From Pseudaminobacter soli (ex Zhang et al. 2022) (GTDB lineage: Bacteria; Pseudomonadota; Alphaproteobacteria; Rhizobiales; Rhizobiaceae), in assembly GCF_014595955.1 (NCBI RefSeq), contig NZ_JABVCF010000012.1, forward strand, positions 1 to 64,000: a DNA stretch of 64,000 nt, given 5' to 3'. Within the stretch, counting starts at the first letter, position 1. Every line of letters starts with the position of its first letter. The notes under the pieces are model-generated. The model saw only the letters and a list, made by a program, of their open reading frames with translations, did no database searches and had not been told where the DNA came from. This document shows, piece after piece, positions 8,528 to 16,491 of the stretch. A program made the position numbers and the translations under genes.

Positions 8528-9712
8528 TCAGCCGAAGCGCGCTGGCGTCCAGGCACCTCCCGCGGCGTTCGAGTCGACCGCTGCGGCCACGAACTTGACG
8601 CCGCGCGCGCCGTCGACGACCCCGGGGACGAGCCGCTCGCGGGCCGGGTCGATCGTAAGCCCGGAGCGGTGCGCGCGGATGATGTCCGCCGCGTCGCGAT
8701 AAAAATTGCCGAAGCCTTCGATATAGCCTTCCGGATGGGCCGCAGGCATACGCGACACGGCCTGGGCGGCCGCCGTCGTGCCAGCGCCGCCTCGCACGAT
8801 CGTCTGGGTCGGCTCGCCATAGCGGGTGAAGCGCAACTCCTCTGGTCGCGTGCCGCGCCACTCCAACCCCGCCTTGTCGCCATAGATGCGCACCGACAGG
8901 TCGTTGTAGTGTCCGGGCGAGGTCTGGCTGGCGAGGATCGTACCCCGCACGCCGCCCGACCAGCGCACCATCACATGGGCGTTGTCGTCGAGGCGCCGGC
9001 CAGGCACGGCGGTGAAGAGATCGGCTGCGACTTCCTCTGCCTCCAGGCCCGAGACGAAGGAGGCGAGATTGAAGGCATGGACACCGATGTCGGCGAGCAC
9101 CGCGGACTGCCCCGCACGCGCCGGGTCGGTGCGCCACTCGGCCTGCTTCTGCCCATCGGCATCGATCGGCCGGGTCAGCCAATCCTGGATATAGGCGCCG
9201 TGCAGCGCAACGAGGCGTCCCAGCTCGCCCGCCTCCACCATCTCGCGAGCCTGGCGGACCATCGCGTAGCCGGTGTTGTTCAGGGTGACGAGGAACTTGC
9301 GCTGCTTGGCCCGCGCCAGCGCAACCAGCGCCTCGGCATCGGCCACGGTGGTCGACAGCGGCTTGTCGCAGATGACGTCGATTCCGGCCTCCAGGAATGC
9401 CGTCGCGATCGGCGCATGCAGGTGATTGGGCGTGACGATCACGACGGCCTCGATGCCGTCCGGCCGTACCGCCTCGGCGCACGCCATCTCGCGATAGTCG
9501 GCATAGGCGCGGTCGGGCGCAATGCCGAGTTCGGCCGCAGAGACGGCGGCATTCTGCGGATCCGCGGACAGCGCGCCGGCGACGAGCGCGATGCCGTCGT
9601 CAAGGCGCATGGCGAAGCGGTGCACCGCGCCGATGAAGGCGTTTCGCCCGCCGCCCACCATGCCGACCCGCAGGCGCTCGGCTGCCTTGCCGTCTGAGGT
9701 TGCATAAACCAT
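8528..9712 (-). CDS. Gfo/Idh/MocA-family oxidoreductase
   Basis: A 394-residue NAD(P)-dependent sugar or cyclitol dehydrogenase. The N-terminal Rossmann fold shows RVGMVGGGRNAFIGAVH, and ICDKPLS carries the catalytic-region Lys (DKP instead of EKP). The C-terminal beta-sheet domain follows. The ATG at 9712 has a strong SD (GGAGGA). It is divergent from a second member of the family across a 137-bp region. Its size and pairing with a TIM-barrel isomerase and second Gfo-family gene resemble clusters that oxidise sugars at C3, such as levoglucosan pathways, but the substrate is not fixed by this. Confidence 0.88.
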   Translation of the reverse strand: MVYATSDGKAAERLRVGMVGGGRNAFIGAVHRFAMRLDDGIALVAGALSADPQNAAVSAAELGIAPDRAYADYREMACAEAVRPDGIEAVVIVTPNHLHAPIATAFLEAGIDVICDKPLSTTVADAEALVALARAKQRKFLVTLNNTGYAMVRQAREMVEAGELGRLVALHGAYIQDWLTRPIDADGQKQAEWRTDPARAGQSAVLADIGVHAFNLASFVSGLEAEEVAADLFTAVPGRRLDDNAHVMVRWSGGVRGTILASQTSPGHYNDLSVRIYGDKAGLEWRGTRPEELRFTRYGEPTQTIVRGGAGTTAAAQAVSRMPAAHPEGYIEGFGNFYRDAADIIRAHRSGLTIDPARERLVPGVVDGARGVKFVAAAVDSNAAGGAWTPARFG

Positions 9713-9775
9713 GTCGTTCCTCCGGGCTCGATTGAGGCCCCGCCTCTGCCATGCTCAGCGGGAAGGTCGAAGCAT

Positions 9776-9787
9776 TTTTCCATTTTT
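9776..9787 (-). promoter_or_regulatory. Candidate RpiR-family operator, copy 1
   Basis: On the minus strand this reads AAAAATGGAAAA. The same 12-mer with one change occurs at 11894-11905, before the SDR gene. It lies in the divergent region between the two Gfo/Idh/MocA genes, with an overlapping second AAAAATG. Shared occurrence next to the RpiR gene suggests the regulator's site; this is inference. Confidence 0.35.
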
Positions 9788-9849
9788 TGCATTGTGAAAC
9801 TGGAATGCCAAGCTACCCTGCGCGAAACGAACGACGAGGGAGAGTTCGC

Positions 9850-10926
9850 GTGGCCAAATACGGCGTGCTGGGCATCAGCTTCGACCACATGCACATGGGC
9901 GACCTGCTGCGTCAGGTTGCGGAGCATCCGGACGCCGAGATCGCCGGCATCTACGATCCGGACCGGTCGAGGATGGAAGGCGCGATCGTCAATTTCGGCA
10001 TTTCCGAGGACCGCGTCTTCACCAATCTCGATGAATGCCTTGCCAAGACCAGAGCCGATCTCGCCATCGTCTGCTCGGCGACGGCCGAACACGCCAACAC
10101 GGTCGAGAAGCTGGCGCCGCACGGGCTGCATGTGATGATCGAAAAACCGTTCGCGGCATCGGTCGCCGACGCACGGCGGATCATCAAGGCGATGGAAGGC
10201 ACGGGAAAGCACCTCGCGATCAACTGGCCGCTCGCCTGGTGCCCGTCGCACAACACCGCCAAGCGCCTTATCGACGAGGGCGCGATCGGCGACCTTATCG
10301 AGGTGCATTTCTACGACGGCAACCGCGGGCCACTGTTCCATCTCGCCGACAAGGTCGAGGTCTCGCCGGAAGAGGTCGAACGGCAGAAGCCTGATTCCTG
10401 GTGGTACCGACATGCAAGCGGAGGCGGCAGCCTGCTCGATTATCTCGGCTACGGGACCACGCTCGGTACCTGGTTCTATGACGGCCAGGCGCCGCTCGAG
10501 GTGACGAGCACCGTCGACGAGACGCCCGGCATCGAGGTCGACCAGCACTCGATCACGGTCGCCCGCTATGCCCGCGGCCTTTCCAAGTTCGAGACCCGCT
10601 GGGGCACGCTCACCGATCCGTGGACGCAGCAGCCGCAGCCGAAATGCGGCTTCATCCTTGTCGGCACGGACGGCAACATCTCCAGCTACGACTACGACGA
10701 CTTCGTCACGCTGCAGACGCGCAAAGACACCCGGTATGTGCAGGTGCCGGTGGACAAGCTGCCGCCCGGCCGCCGCGCCGTGATCGAGTACATGCTGGCC
10801 CGCATCGAGGACGGTCAGCCCGTGACCGGTCCGCTCGATCCAAAGCTCTGCCTCATCGGCCAACGCATCATCGACAGCGCCATACTCTCCTCGCGAGAGA
10901 AGCGGACCGTGCCGCTGGTGCCCTGA
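9850..10926 (+). CDS. Gfo/Idh/MocA-family oxidoreductase
   Basis: A 358-residue protein with an N-terminal NAD(P)-binding domain (AKYGVLGISFDHMHMGDLL) and MIEKPFA, the EKP motif with the family's catalytic Lys. Conserved GGGSLLDYLGYG follows in the substrate domain. The GTG at 9850 is preferred because GAGGGAGAG precedes it and the Rossmann strand begins at once; an upstream ATG at 9751 would add a 33-residue tail unlike the family. The RpiR regulator follows 31 bp downstream. It may act in sequence with the divergent dehydrogenase, for example oxidation then re-reduction of a keto-sugar. Confidence 0.87.
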   Translation: MAKYGVLGISFDHMHMGDLLRQVAEHPDAEIAGIYDPDRSRMEGAIVNFGISEDRVFTNLDECLAKTRADLAIVCSATAEHANTVEKLAPHGLHVMIEKPFAASVADARRIIKAMEGTGKHLAINWPLAWCPSHNTAKRLIDEGAIGDLIEVHFYDGNRGPLFHLADKVEVSPEEVERQKPDSWWYRHASGGGSLLDYLGYGTTLGTWFYDGQAPLEVTSTVDETPGIEVDQHSITVARYARGLSKFETRWGTLTDPWTQQPQPKCGFILVGTDGNISSYDYDDFVTLQTRKDTRYVQVPVDKLPPGRRAVIEYMLARIEDGQPVTGPLDPKLCLIGQRIIDSAILSSREKRTVPLVP

Positions 10927-10957
10927 TCCGATCCGGTCCCCTACACGGCCTCATCCC

Positions 10958-11866
10958 ATGGCACAGCAACACGGACGAAAGAGGAAGCCTGCTGGCGCCG
11001 AGGCGCCGCGCCGGAACGACACGTGCTCAAGCCTCGGCTATACGAAGCCCGGCACGTACGAGGAATTGCGGGCGGTGCTGTCGTCCGGCACGGTCAATCT
11101 TCCCAAGCGTTTGCGGCAGGTGGCGATCTTCCTCTGGCAGCATCCGGGCGACGTGGCCCTGGGCACGATCAGCCAGGTGGCGGAAAAAGTCGGCGTCCAG
11201 CCATCGACCCTGGTGCGCTTCGCGCAGATCTTCGGGTTTTCCGGTTTCTCCGATTTCCAGAGCCTCTTCAAGGAGCATGTGAAGGCGTCATTGCCGGAAG
11301 GCCGAGCCATCGAGGGCGCAGCCGACGAGCCCGGCGCGACCGGTGCCGACCTGCATTTTCTGCGCGGCATGGTCTCTGCGTCACAAGCATCGCTGGGGCG
11401 GATCGAAAGCCGGTTCGACGTCGAAGCCTTCGACGCTATGATCGAGCTGCTCGCCGGCGCCGACATGATCTACGTGATCGGCAGCAAGCGCGCCTTTCCC
11501 GTCACCTCCTACCTGTCGCTGACGCTCTCGCAGCAGGGCATGCGGAACGTTTTGGTCGACAACGTCGGCTCGACCGCGCTCGACCAGGTGGCATGCACGG
11601 GGCCGGGCGATGTGGTGCTGGCCGTCAGCTTCAGCCCGTACAACTCGATCACGCCGGATCTCGTCGCCGTGGCGCGGGAGCGTAACGCGCGCGTCTTGAC
11701 CATCACGGACTCCGCGTTCAGCCCGCTCGTGCCGCTGTCCGACCGCTGGGTCGAAGTGGTGGAATCCGATTTTGCCGGTTTCCGCTCGCTCGCCGCCTCT
11801 CTCGCGGTCGGTATCGCGCTCGTGCACGGCGTCGCTGTGCGCCGGCGGAAGGAAATCGGCAGTTGA
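10958..11866 (+). CDS. MurR/RpiR-family transcriptional regulator
   Basis: A 302-residue regulator. The N-terminal HTH_6 domain (about residues 30-110) includes LPKRLRQVAIFLWQHP and GVQPSTLVRFAQIFGFSGFSDFQ, the latter being the diagnostic recognition-helix region. A SIS sugar-phosphate-binding domain occupies about 140-290 (MIYVIGSKRAFPVTSYL). Such proteins sense phosphorylated sugars. The start context is weak, and the first ~25 basic residues (QQHGRKRKPAG) could be an over-extension. It sits between the Gfo/Idh/MocA pair and the SDR-to-ABC operon and probably controls both. Confidence 0.9.
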   Translation: MAQQHGRKRKPAGAEAPRRNDTCSSLGYTKPGTYEELRAVLSSGTVNLPKRLRQVAIFLWQHPGDVALGTISQVAEKVGVQPSTLVRFAQIFGFSGFSDFQSLFKEHVKASLPEGRAIEGAADEPGATGADLHFLRGMVSASQASLGRIESRFDVEAFDAMIELLAGADMIYVIGSKRAFPVTSYLSLTLSQQGMRNVLVDNVGSTALDQVACTGPGDVVLAVSFSPYNSITPDLVAVARERNARVLTITDSAFSPLVPLSDRWVEVVESDFAGFRSLAASLAVGIALVHGVAVRRRKEIGS

Positions 11867-11893
11867 CGAACTTCGATCGAATTCCATAGATTG

Positions 11894-11905
11894 AAAAATA
11901 GAAAA
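11894..11905 (+). promoter_or_regulatory. Candidate RpiR-family operator, copy 2
   Basis: AAAAATAGAAAA, an 11/12 match to the element at 9776-9787. It is 20 bp upstream of the SDR start, in a 59-bp A+T-rich gap. It could alternatively be part of the promoter's -10 region. Confidence 0.35.
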
Positions 11906-11925
11906 TTCGTTCCGGGGAGGGGGCG

Positions 11926-12708
11926 GTGGGGGCACGTGTCGACGGCAAGGTCGCGCTCGTTACAGGGGCGACCCAGGGCATCGGGCTGGCCATTGCGGAA
12001 ACGCTGGCGGCATCGGGAGCCTCCGGCATCTGCATTTCGGGTCGCAACGAAGAGCGCGGCAGGCAGGCCGTCGAGGAGATCTCGGCATTGGGATGCCCGG
12101 CGGATTTCGTGGCGGCCGAACTCGCCGAGGCCAATGCGCCCGCCCGGATCATCAAGGCCTGCACGGACCGTTTCGGGCGGATCGACTGCCTCGTCAACGC
12201 GGCCGCCCTCACCGACCGTGCATCGCTGCTCGACGCGGATCTCGACATCTGGACGAAACTCTTCGACGTCAACGCCCGCGCGCCGTTCTTCCTGATGCAG
12301 GCCGCGGTCCGCGCCATGCGCAAGCAAGGCACCGGCGGCTCTATCGTCAACATCCTTTCCATGAACGCGCATTGCGGCACGCCGGAGCTCGCCGTCTATT
12401 CGGGAGCGAAGGCCGCGCTGGCGGTGCTGACGCGCAATATCGCCAATGCACACCGCTTCGACCGCATCCGCGTCAACGGCATCAATGTGGGCTGGGCCGA
12501 CACGCCGGCCGAGCGCGTGATGCAGGCCGCCACGCTTGGCCTGGGCGAGGGCTGGCTCGAAGCCGCCTCCGCATCCCAGCCTTTCGGCCGCCTGCTCTCT
12601 GCGCAGGACGTAGCCAATCTGGCGGTATTCCTGCTGAGCGACGCTTCCGGACCAATGACGGGCGCTCTGGTCGATCAGGAGCAGTGGGTCGTAGGGTCCA
12701 GGAATTGA
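11926..12708 (+). CDS. SDR-family NAD(P)-dependent oxidoreductase
   Basis: A 260-residue classical short-chain dehydrogenase. ALVTGATQGIGLAIAE (TGxxxGxG) is the cofactor motif, NAAALT takes the place of NNAG, and the catalytic residues are the Ser of NILSMN and Y-SGA-K (YSGAK). A C-terminal GxxxDGG-like segment is modified to GALVDQEQW. The start is GTG at 11926, behind GGAGGGGG. It heads the operon that continues to 19984, and its stop overlaps the TTG start of the next gene. The likely role is oxidation or reduction of a sugar alcohol or keto-sugar. Confidence 0.88.
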   Translation: MGARVDGKVALVTGATQGIGLAIAETLAASGASGICISGRNEERGRQAVEEISALGCPADFVAAELAEANAPARIIKACTDRFGRIDCLVNAAALTDRASLLDADLDIWTKLFDVNARAPFFLMQAAVRAMRKQGTGGSIVNILSMNAHCGTPELAVYSGAKAALAVLTRNIANAHRFDRIRVNGINVGWADTPAERVMQAATLGLGEGWLEAASASQPFGRLLSAQDVANLAVFLLSDASGPMTGALVDQEQWVVGSRN

Positions 12709-14231
12709 GCAATTCAGCCCCACTTCCCCGGCTCTCGGCTGCGCTGCTGCCCGAACTGCCAACGACGGTCGCGCGTCCACGCTACGACCGCGCGGCGCTG
12801 AAGCCCGGCATGGCGCATCTCGGCGTCGGCGCCTTTCATCGCAGCCATCAGGCGGAGTTCACGGACGACCTGCTCACCGCGTCCTTCGACCGCTGGGGCG
12901 TCGTCGGCATCAATGTCCGCCCGCCAGCAATCGAGGCGGCGCTCGGGCCCCAGGACGGCCTTTACACTCGGCTGATGAGGGAAGACGACAAGGTCGAGGC
13001 GCGGGTGATCGGCAGCATTGTCTCGGTGGTCGACAGCCGAGCGGATTCGCGGGCGGCCCTCGAGGTCCTTGCCTCGCCGGACATCGACGTGGTCACCATG
13101 ACCGTCACCGAGAAGGGCTATTGCCACCGCCCCGCCACCGGCGAGCTCATCCTCGACCATCCCGACATCGTCCACGATCTCGCAAAACCCGAAGCACCGG
13201 GCAGCGTTCCGGGCATCCTCGTCCAGGCACTGGAGATGCGGCGGCGCAGCCACGGCCGGCCGCTGACGCTGATGAGTTGCGACAACATCCCGGCCAATGG
13301 CGCGATCCTCAACTCCGTGGTCGGCGCCCTTGCTGAGCGGCGCGACCCGGCGCTCGTCCGCTGGATCGAGGCCAACGCCGCATTTCCATCGTCCATGGTC
13401 GACCGCATCGCCCCGGCCGTGCGCCAGGCCGACTACGATTTCGTCGCCGAAGCATTCGGCTATCGCGACCAGGCGGTGGTCGTCGGCGAGCCGTTCCGGC
13501 AGTGGGTGATCGAGAACCGAGTGGCTGGCCGCTTCCCCGCCTGGGACCGTGTCGGCGCGACGCTGGTGGACGACGTCGAAGCCTTCGAGCACCTCAAAAT
13601 GCGCGTGCTCAACGGCGCCCAGACGACGCTCGCCTATCTCGGGGTCTTCGCCGGCCACGAGCATACCTGCGATGACATGACCGATCCGCTGCTGGTCCGG
13701 TTCGTGCGCCGCATGCTTTTCGAGGAGACCCTGCCGACCCTCGCCCCGATCCTGGGTGTCGACCCGGCGACCTATGTCGAGCAGAGCCTCGCCAGGCTGC
13801 GCAACACCGCAATCCGGCACCGCAACCACCAGATCGCGACCGACGGATCGCAGAAGATCGTGCAGCGCCTGCTCAACCCGATCCTCGAACGGCTGCGGCG
13901 CGGACAGAGCGTCACGCTGCTCTCCGTGCCCGTGGCGGCCTGGATGGCCTATCTGATCCGCGCCTCGGAGCGATTCGGTCGCGCCTGGACCGCCGACGAC
14001 CCCTACGCAGAGAGGATCGCCGATATCGCCGACCGAACCGGCAATGACGCGAAAGCGCTGGCCGATGCCATTCTTGCAATCGACACGATCTTTCGACCGG
14101 AACTGGCCCAGAGCCCAGTCTTCCGCGAGAACATTGTGTGCGGCCTCAAAGCTTTCCTGGCATCCGATCCGACGGAATATCTGCGCAGCGTATGCGAAAT
14201 GCAGACGCTACAGTTGAACGACACCCCATAA
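12705..14231 (+). CDS. Mannitol dehydrogenase-family oxidoreductase (fructuronate reductase-like)
   Basis: A 508-residue long-chain polyol dehydrogenase. HLGVGAFHRSHQAEFTDDLL near residue 40 is the N-terminal nucleotide-binding signature, and KMRVLNGAQTTLAYLG near 300 carries the conserved Lys-Asn catalytic segment. The family converts mannitol, arabinitol or hexuronates such as fructuronate with NAD. The start is a TTG whose bases overlap the preceding stop (TTGA). It was chosen because LSNSAPLPRLSAALLPELP aligns with the family N-terminus; longer upstream extension in this frame only shadows the SDR gene. This suggests that the imported substrate is a polyol or uronate. Confidence 0.87.
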   Translation: MSNSAPLPRLSAALLPELPTTVARPRYDRAALKPGMAHLGVGAFHRSHQAEFTDDLLTASFDRWGVVGINVRPPAIEAALGPQDGLYTRLMREDDKVEARVIGSIVSVVDSRADSRAALEVLASPDIDVVTMTVTEKGYCHRPATGELILDHPDIVHDLAKPEAPGSVPGILVQALEMRRRSHGRPLTLMSCDNIPANGAILNSVVGALAERRDPALVRWIEANAAFPSSMVDRIAPAVRQADYDFVAEAFGYRDQAVVVGEPFRQWVIENRVAGRFPAWDRVGATLVDDVEAFEHLKMRVLNGAQTTLAYLGVFAGHEHTCDDMTDPLLVRFVRRMLFEETLPTLAPILGVDPATYVEQSLARLRNTAIRHRNHQIATDGSQKIVQRLLNPILERLRRGQSVTLLSVPVAAWMAYLIRASERFGRAWTADDPYAERIADIADRTGNDAKALADAILAIDTIFRPELAQSPVFRENIVCGLKAFLASDPTEYLRSVCEMQTLQLNDTP

Positions 14232-14258
14232 ACAGCATAGTAGGAAAAGGGGGGAGAC

Positions 14259-15173
14259 ATGAAGCTTGGAATTCTTACGGCGCCATTTCCGGACACGCCG
14301 CTCGACGAAGTAGCCGCGTGGGCGAGCAGTGTGGGCTTCGAGGCGATGGAGATCGCCTGCTGGCCGCGGTCCAAGGGCCCGAGCCGCCGCTATGCCGGCA
14401 CCAGCCACATCGACGTCGCCGGCATCTCCGAATCCGAGGGCAAGGAGATCGTCTCCCGCTTGGCCGAGAAGGACATCGCCATCTCCGGCCTCGGCTATTA
14501 TCCAAATCCGCTCCACCCCGATCCGGCGCACCGCGAGGCGGTGATTAGCCACCTGAAGGCCGTCATCACCGCGGCGAGCAAGATGGGCGTCGGCCTGGTC
14601 AACACCTTCTGCGGCGGCGACGCCTCGAAGGACGTCGACACAAACTGGGCCGAGGCCGAGAAGGTATGGCCCGAGATCGTCACCTTTGCGCGCGGCCACG
14701 GCGTCAAGCTCGCCTTCGAGAACTGCCCGATGATCTTCAGCAAGGACGAGTGGCCGGGCGGGCACAACATCGCCTATTCGCCCCATGTCTGGCGCCGCAT
14801 CCTCGAGGCCTGGGGCTGCGACGTCGGCATGAACTTCGACCCCTCGCATCTCGTCTGGCAGATGATCGACCAGGCGCGCTTCATCCGCGAATTCGGGCCG
14901 AGCATGCTGCATGCCCACGCCAAGGACCTGATGATCGACCGCGACGGCCTCTACGAGCGCGGCATCATGTCGGCCGGGATGGGCTGGCAGATCCCGCGCA
15001 TGCCAGGGCTGGGCGAGGTCGACTGGAGCGTGATTTTCGCCGGCCTTTACCGGGCCGGCTACGACGGTCCCATGATCATCGAGCATGAGGACCGCAATTT
15101 CGAAGGCAGCGACGAGAAGGTGAAGCGGGGTTTCCTGCTCGCCCGCGACGTTCTGCGGCCCTTCGTGAAGTGA
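14259..15173 (+). CDS. Sugar phosphate isomerase/epimerase-like TIM-barrel protein
   Basis: A 304-residue xylose-isomerase-like TIM barrel starting MKLGILTAPFPDTPLDEV. Metal-ligand candidates are Glu in LAFENCPM, Asp in NFDPSHLVW, His in HAHAKD and Glu in IIEHED. Such proteins isomerise or epimerise keto-sugars, and some act on 3-keto-glycosides. It lies 27 bp after the mannitol-dehydrogenase-like gene and 41 bp before the binding-protein gene, with a GGGGGGAG SD. Substrate unknown. Confidence 0.85.
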   Translation: MKLGILTAPFPDTPLDEVAAWASSVGFEAMEIACWPRSKGPSRRYAGTSHIDVAGISESEGKEIVSRLAEKDIAISGLGYYPNPLHPDPAHREAVISHLKAVITAASKMGVGLVNTFCGGDASKDVDTNWAEAEKVWPEIVTFARGHGVKLAFENCPMIFSKDEWPGGHNIAYSPHVWRRILEAWGCDVGMNFDPSHLVWQMIDQARFIREFGPSMLHAHAKDLMIDRDGLYERGIMSAGMGWQIPRMPGLGEVDWSVIFAGLYRAGYDGPMIIEHEDRNFEGSDEKVKRGFLLARDVLRPFVK

Positions 15174-15214
15174 CGGCGGAAAACCGTAAATCAAACTGGG
15201 AGAAGGAAACTACA

Positions 15215-16249
15215 ATGCTGAAGAAGAAACTCGTCGGAGCGCTGCTCGCCAGCGCCGCACTCGCCGCCTCGCTCGGCGCAGCGTCGGCCGAGGCGCCCTA
15301 CACGATCGGCGTGTCCAACACCGTGCAGGGCAACGGCTGGCGCGAGGAGATGATTTGCGCGATCAAGGCGCAGGCGCTCGCCTCGGGCAAGGTCGACAAG
15401 CTCAACATCGCCCACCGCAACACGGACGCGGCCGGCCAGGCCGAGGACATCCGCAACCTGATCAGCGCCAAGGTCGACGCCATCGTCGTCAACCCGGCCG
15501 ATCCGGCCGGCATCAAGGACGCGCTGGCCGAAGCCACCAAGGCCGGAATCGTCGTCGTCGCGGTCGACCAGGCGGTCACCGAGCCGTCCGCCTACATCAT
15601 CTCCAACAACCAGGAGCAGTACGCCTATCTCGGCGCCAAGTGGCTGTTCGAGCAGATGGGCGGCAAGGGCAACGTCGTCTACATGCGCGGCGCAGCCGGC
15701 GCCTCCGCCGACAGCGACCGCGATCGCGGCTTCAAGAAGGCGCTGGCCGAGTTCCCGGACGTGAAGGTCGCCCAGGAGACGTTCACCGGCTGGCAGCAGG
15801 ACCAGGGCAAGCAGCAGATCCTCGACTACATCGCCACCGGCGTGCCCTTCGACGGCATCTGGACCTCGGGCATCGACAACGTCATCGTCGACGCACTGGT
15901 CGAGAGCCAGGCGACGCTGGTCCCGGTCGTCGGCGCCGACAATGCCGGCTTCGTCGGCCAGCTCCAGAGTGTCGAGGGCCTGAAGGGCGCCGCGGTTACC
16001 AACCCCGGCTCAATCGGCGGCGCGGGTGTCACCCTCGCCCTGCAGATCCTGGAAGGCCAGAAGCCAGCCGAGCAGACCGTGCTGGTCGAGCCCGAGCTCT
16101 GGGAGAACGCGACCGACGCCGGCAAGGAGAAGCTGAAGACCGCCGCCGACTCGTCGCTGAGCCCGGAATGGCCGGTCTCCATCTCGATCCCGAACTGGAC
16201 GACCTACAGCAAGGAGCAGATCGTCGCCTGCAAGGGCCCGGGGGAATAA
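15215..16249 (+). CDS. Sugar ABC transporter substrate-binding protein (ribose/rhamnose type)
   Basis: A 344-residue periplasmic binding protein of the Peripla_BP_4 family. The signal peptide is MLKKKLVGALLASAALAASL with cleavage expected near residue 24 (ASA). The mature start APYTIGVSNTVQGNGWREEM is typical of CUT2 importers. The ATG at 15215 is chosen for its SD (GGGAGAAGGA) and because the signal peptide begins there; 15 upstream residues (from 15170) have no role. It works with the ATPase at 16492 and permeases at 18027 and 18998. A palindromic repeat separates it from the ATPase gene. Confidence 0.92.
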   Translation: MLKKKLVGALLASAALAASLGAASAEAPYTIGVSNTVQGNGWREEMICAIKAQALASGKVDKLNIAHRNTDAAGQAEDIRNLISAKVDAIVVNPADPAGIKDALAEATKAGIVVVAVDQAVTEPSAYIISNNQEQYAYLGAKWLFEQMGGKGNVVYMRGAAGASADSDRDRGFKKALAEFPDVKVAQETFTGWQQDQGKQQILDYIATGVPFDGIWTSGIDNVIVDALVESQATLVPVVGADNAGFVGQLQSVEGLKGAAVTNPGSIGGAGVTLALQILEGQKPAEQTVLVEPELWENATDAGKEKLKTAADSSLSPEWPVSISIPNWTTYSKEQIVACKGPGE

Positions 16250-16285
16250 TCGTCTCCCGACGTATTTGCTCAATTGACGTTGAAG

Positions 16286-16450
16286 CACCCCCTCACCGGC
16301 CCTTCGGGCCACCTCTCCCCCTGCCCGGGGGAGAGGAAGGGCGCCAAGCCCGCGGCCGGCATTTCCTCTCCCCCGTCGATCGGGGGGTCCGAAGGACGGG
16401 CGAGACAAGTGGCTCGCCCCGGAAGCGAAGCGAACCGGAGTGGGGGTCGC
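16286..16450. repeat. Palindromic intergenic repeat (Rhizobiales RIME/REP-like)
   Basis: A GC-rich mosaic element in the 242-bp gap between binding-protein and ATPase genes. It includes GGCCC-TTC-GGGCC (16298-16310), a 9-bp perfect hairpin CTCTCCCCC / GGGGGAGAG (16313-16335) and a second CCTCTCCCCC block (from 16364) that can pair with the first. The opening CCCTCACC and the CTCTCCCC blocks recur in the element at 37874-38032. Such elements are common in Mesorhizobium-like genomes. Confidence 0.75.
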
Positions 16451-16491
16451 AGCAACGTCGCATCCAATCCAACACCGGTTTTCAGTCTCCA

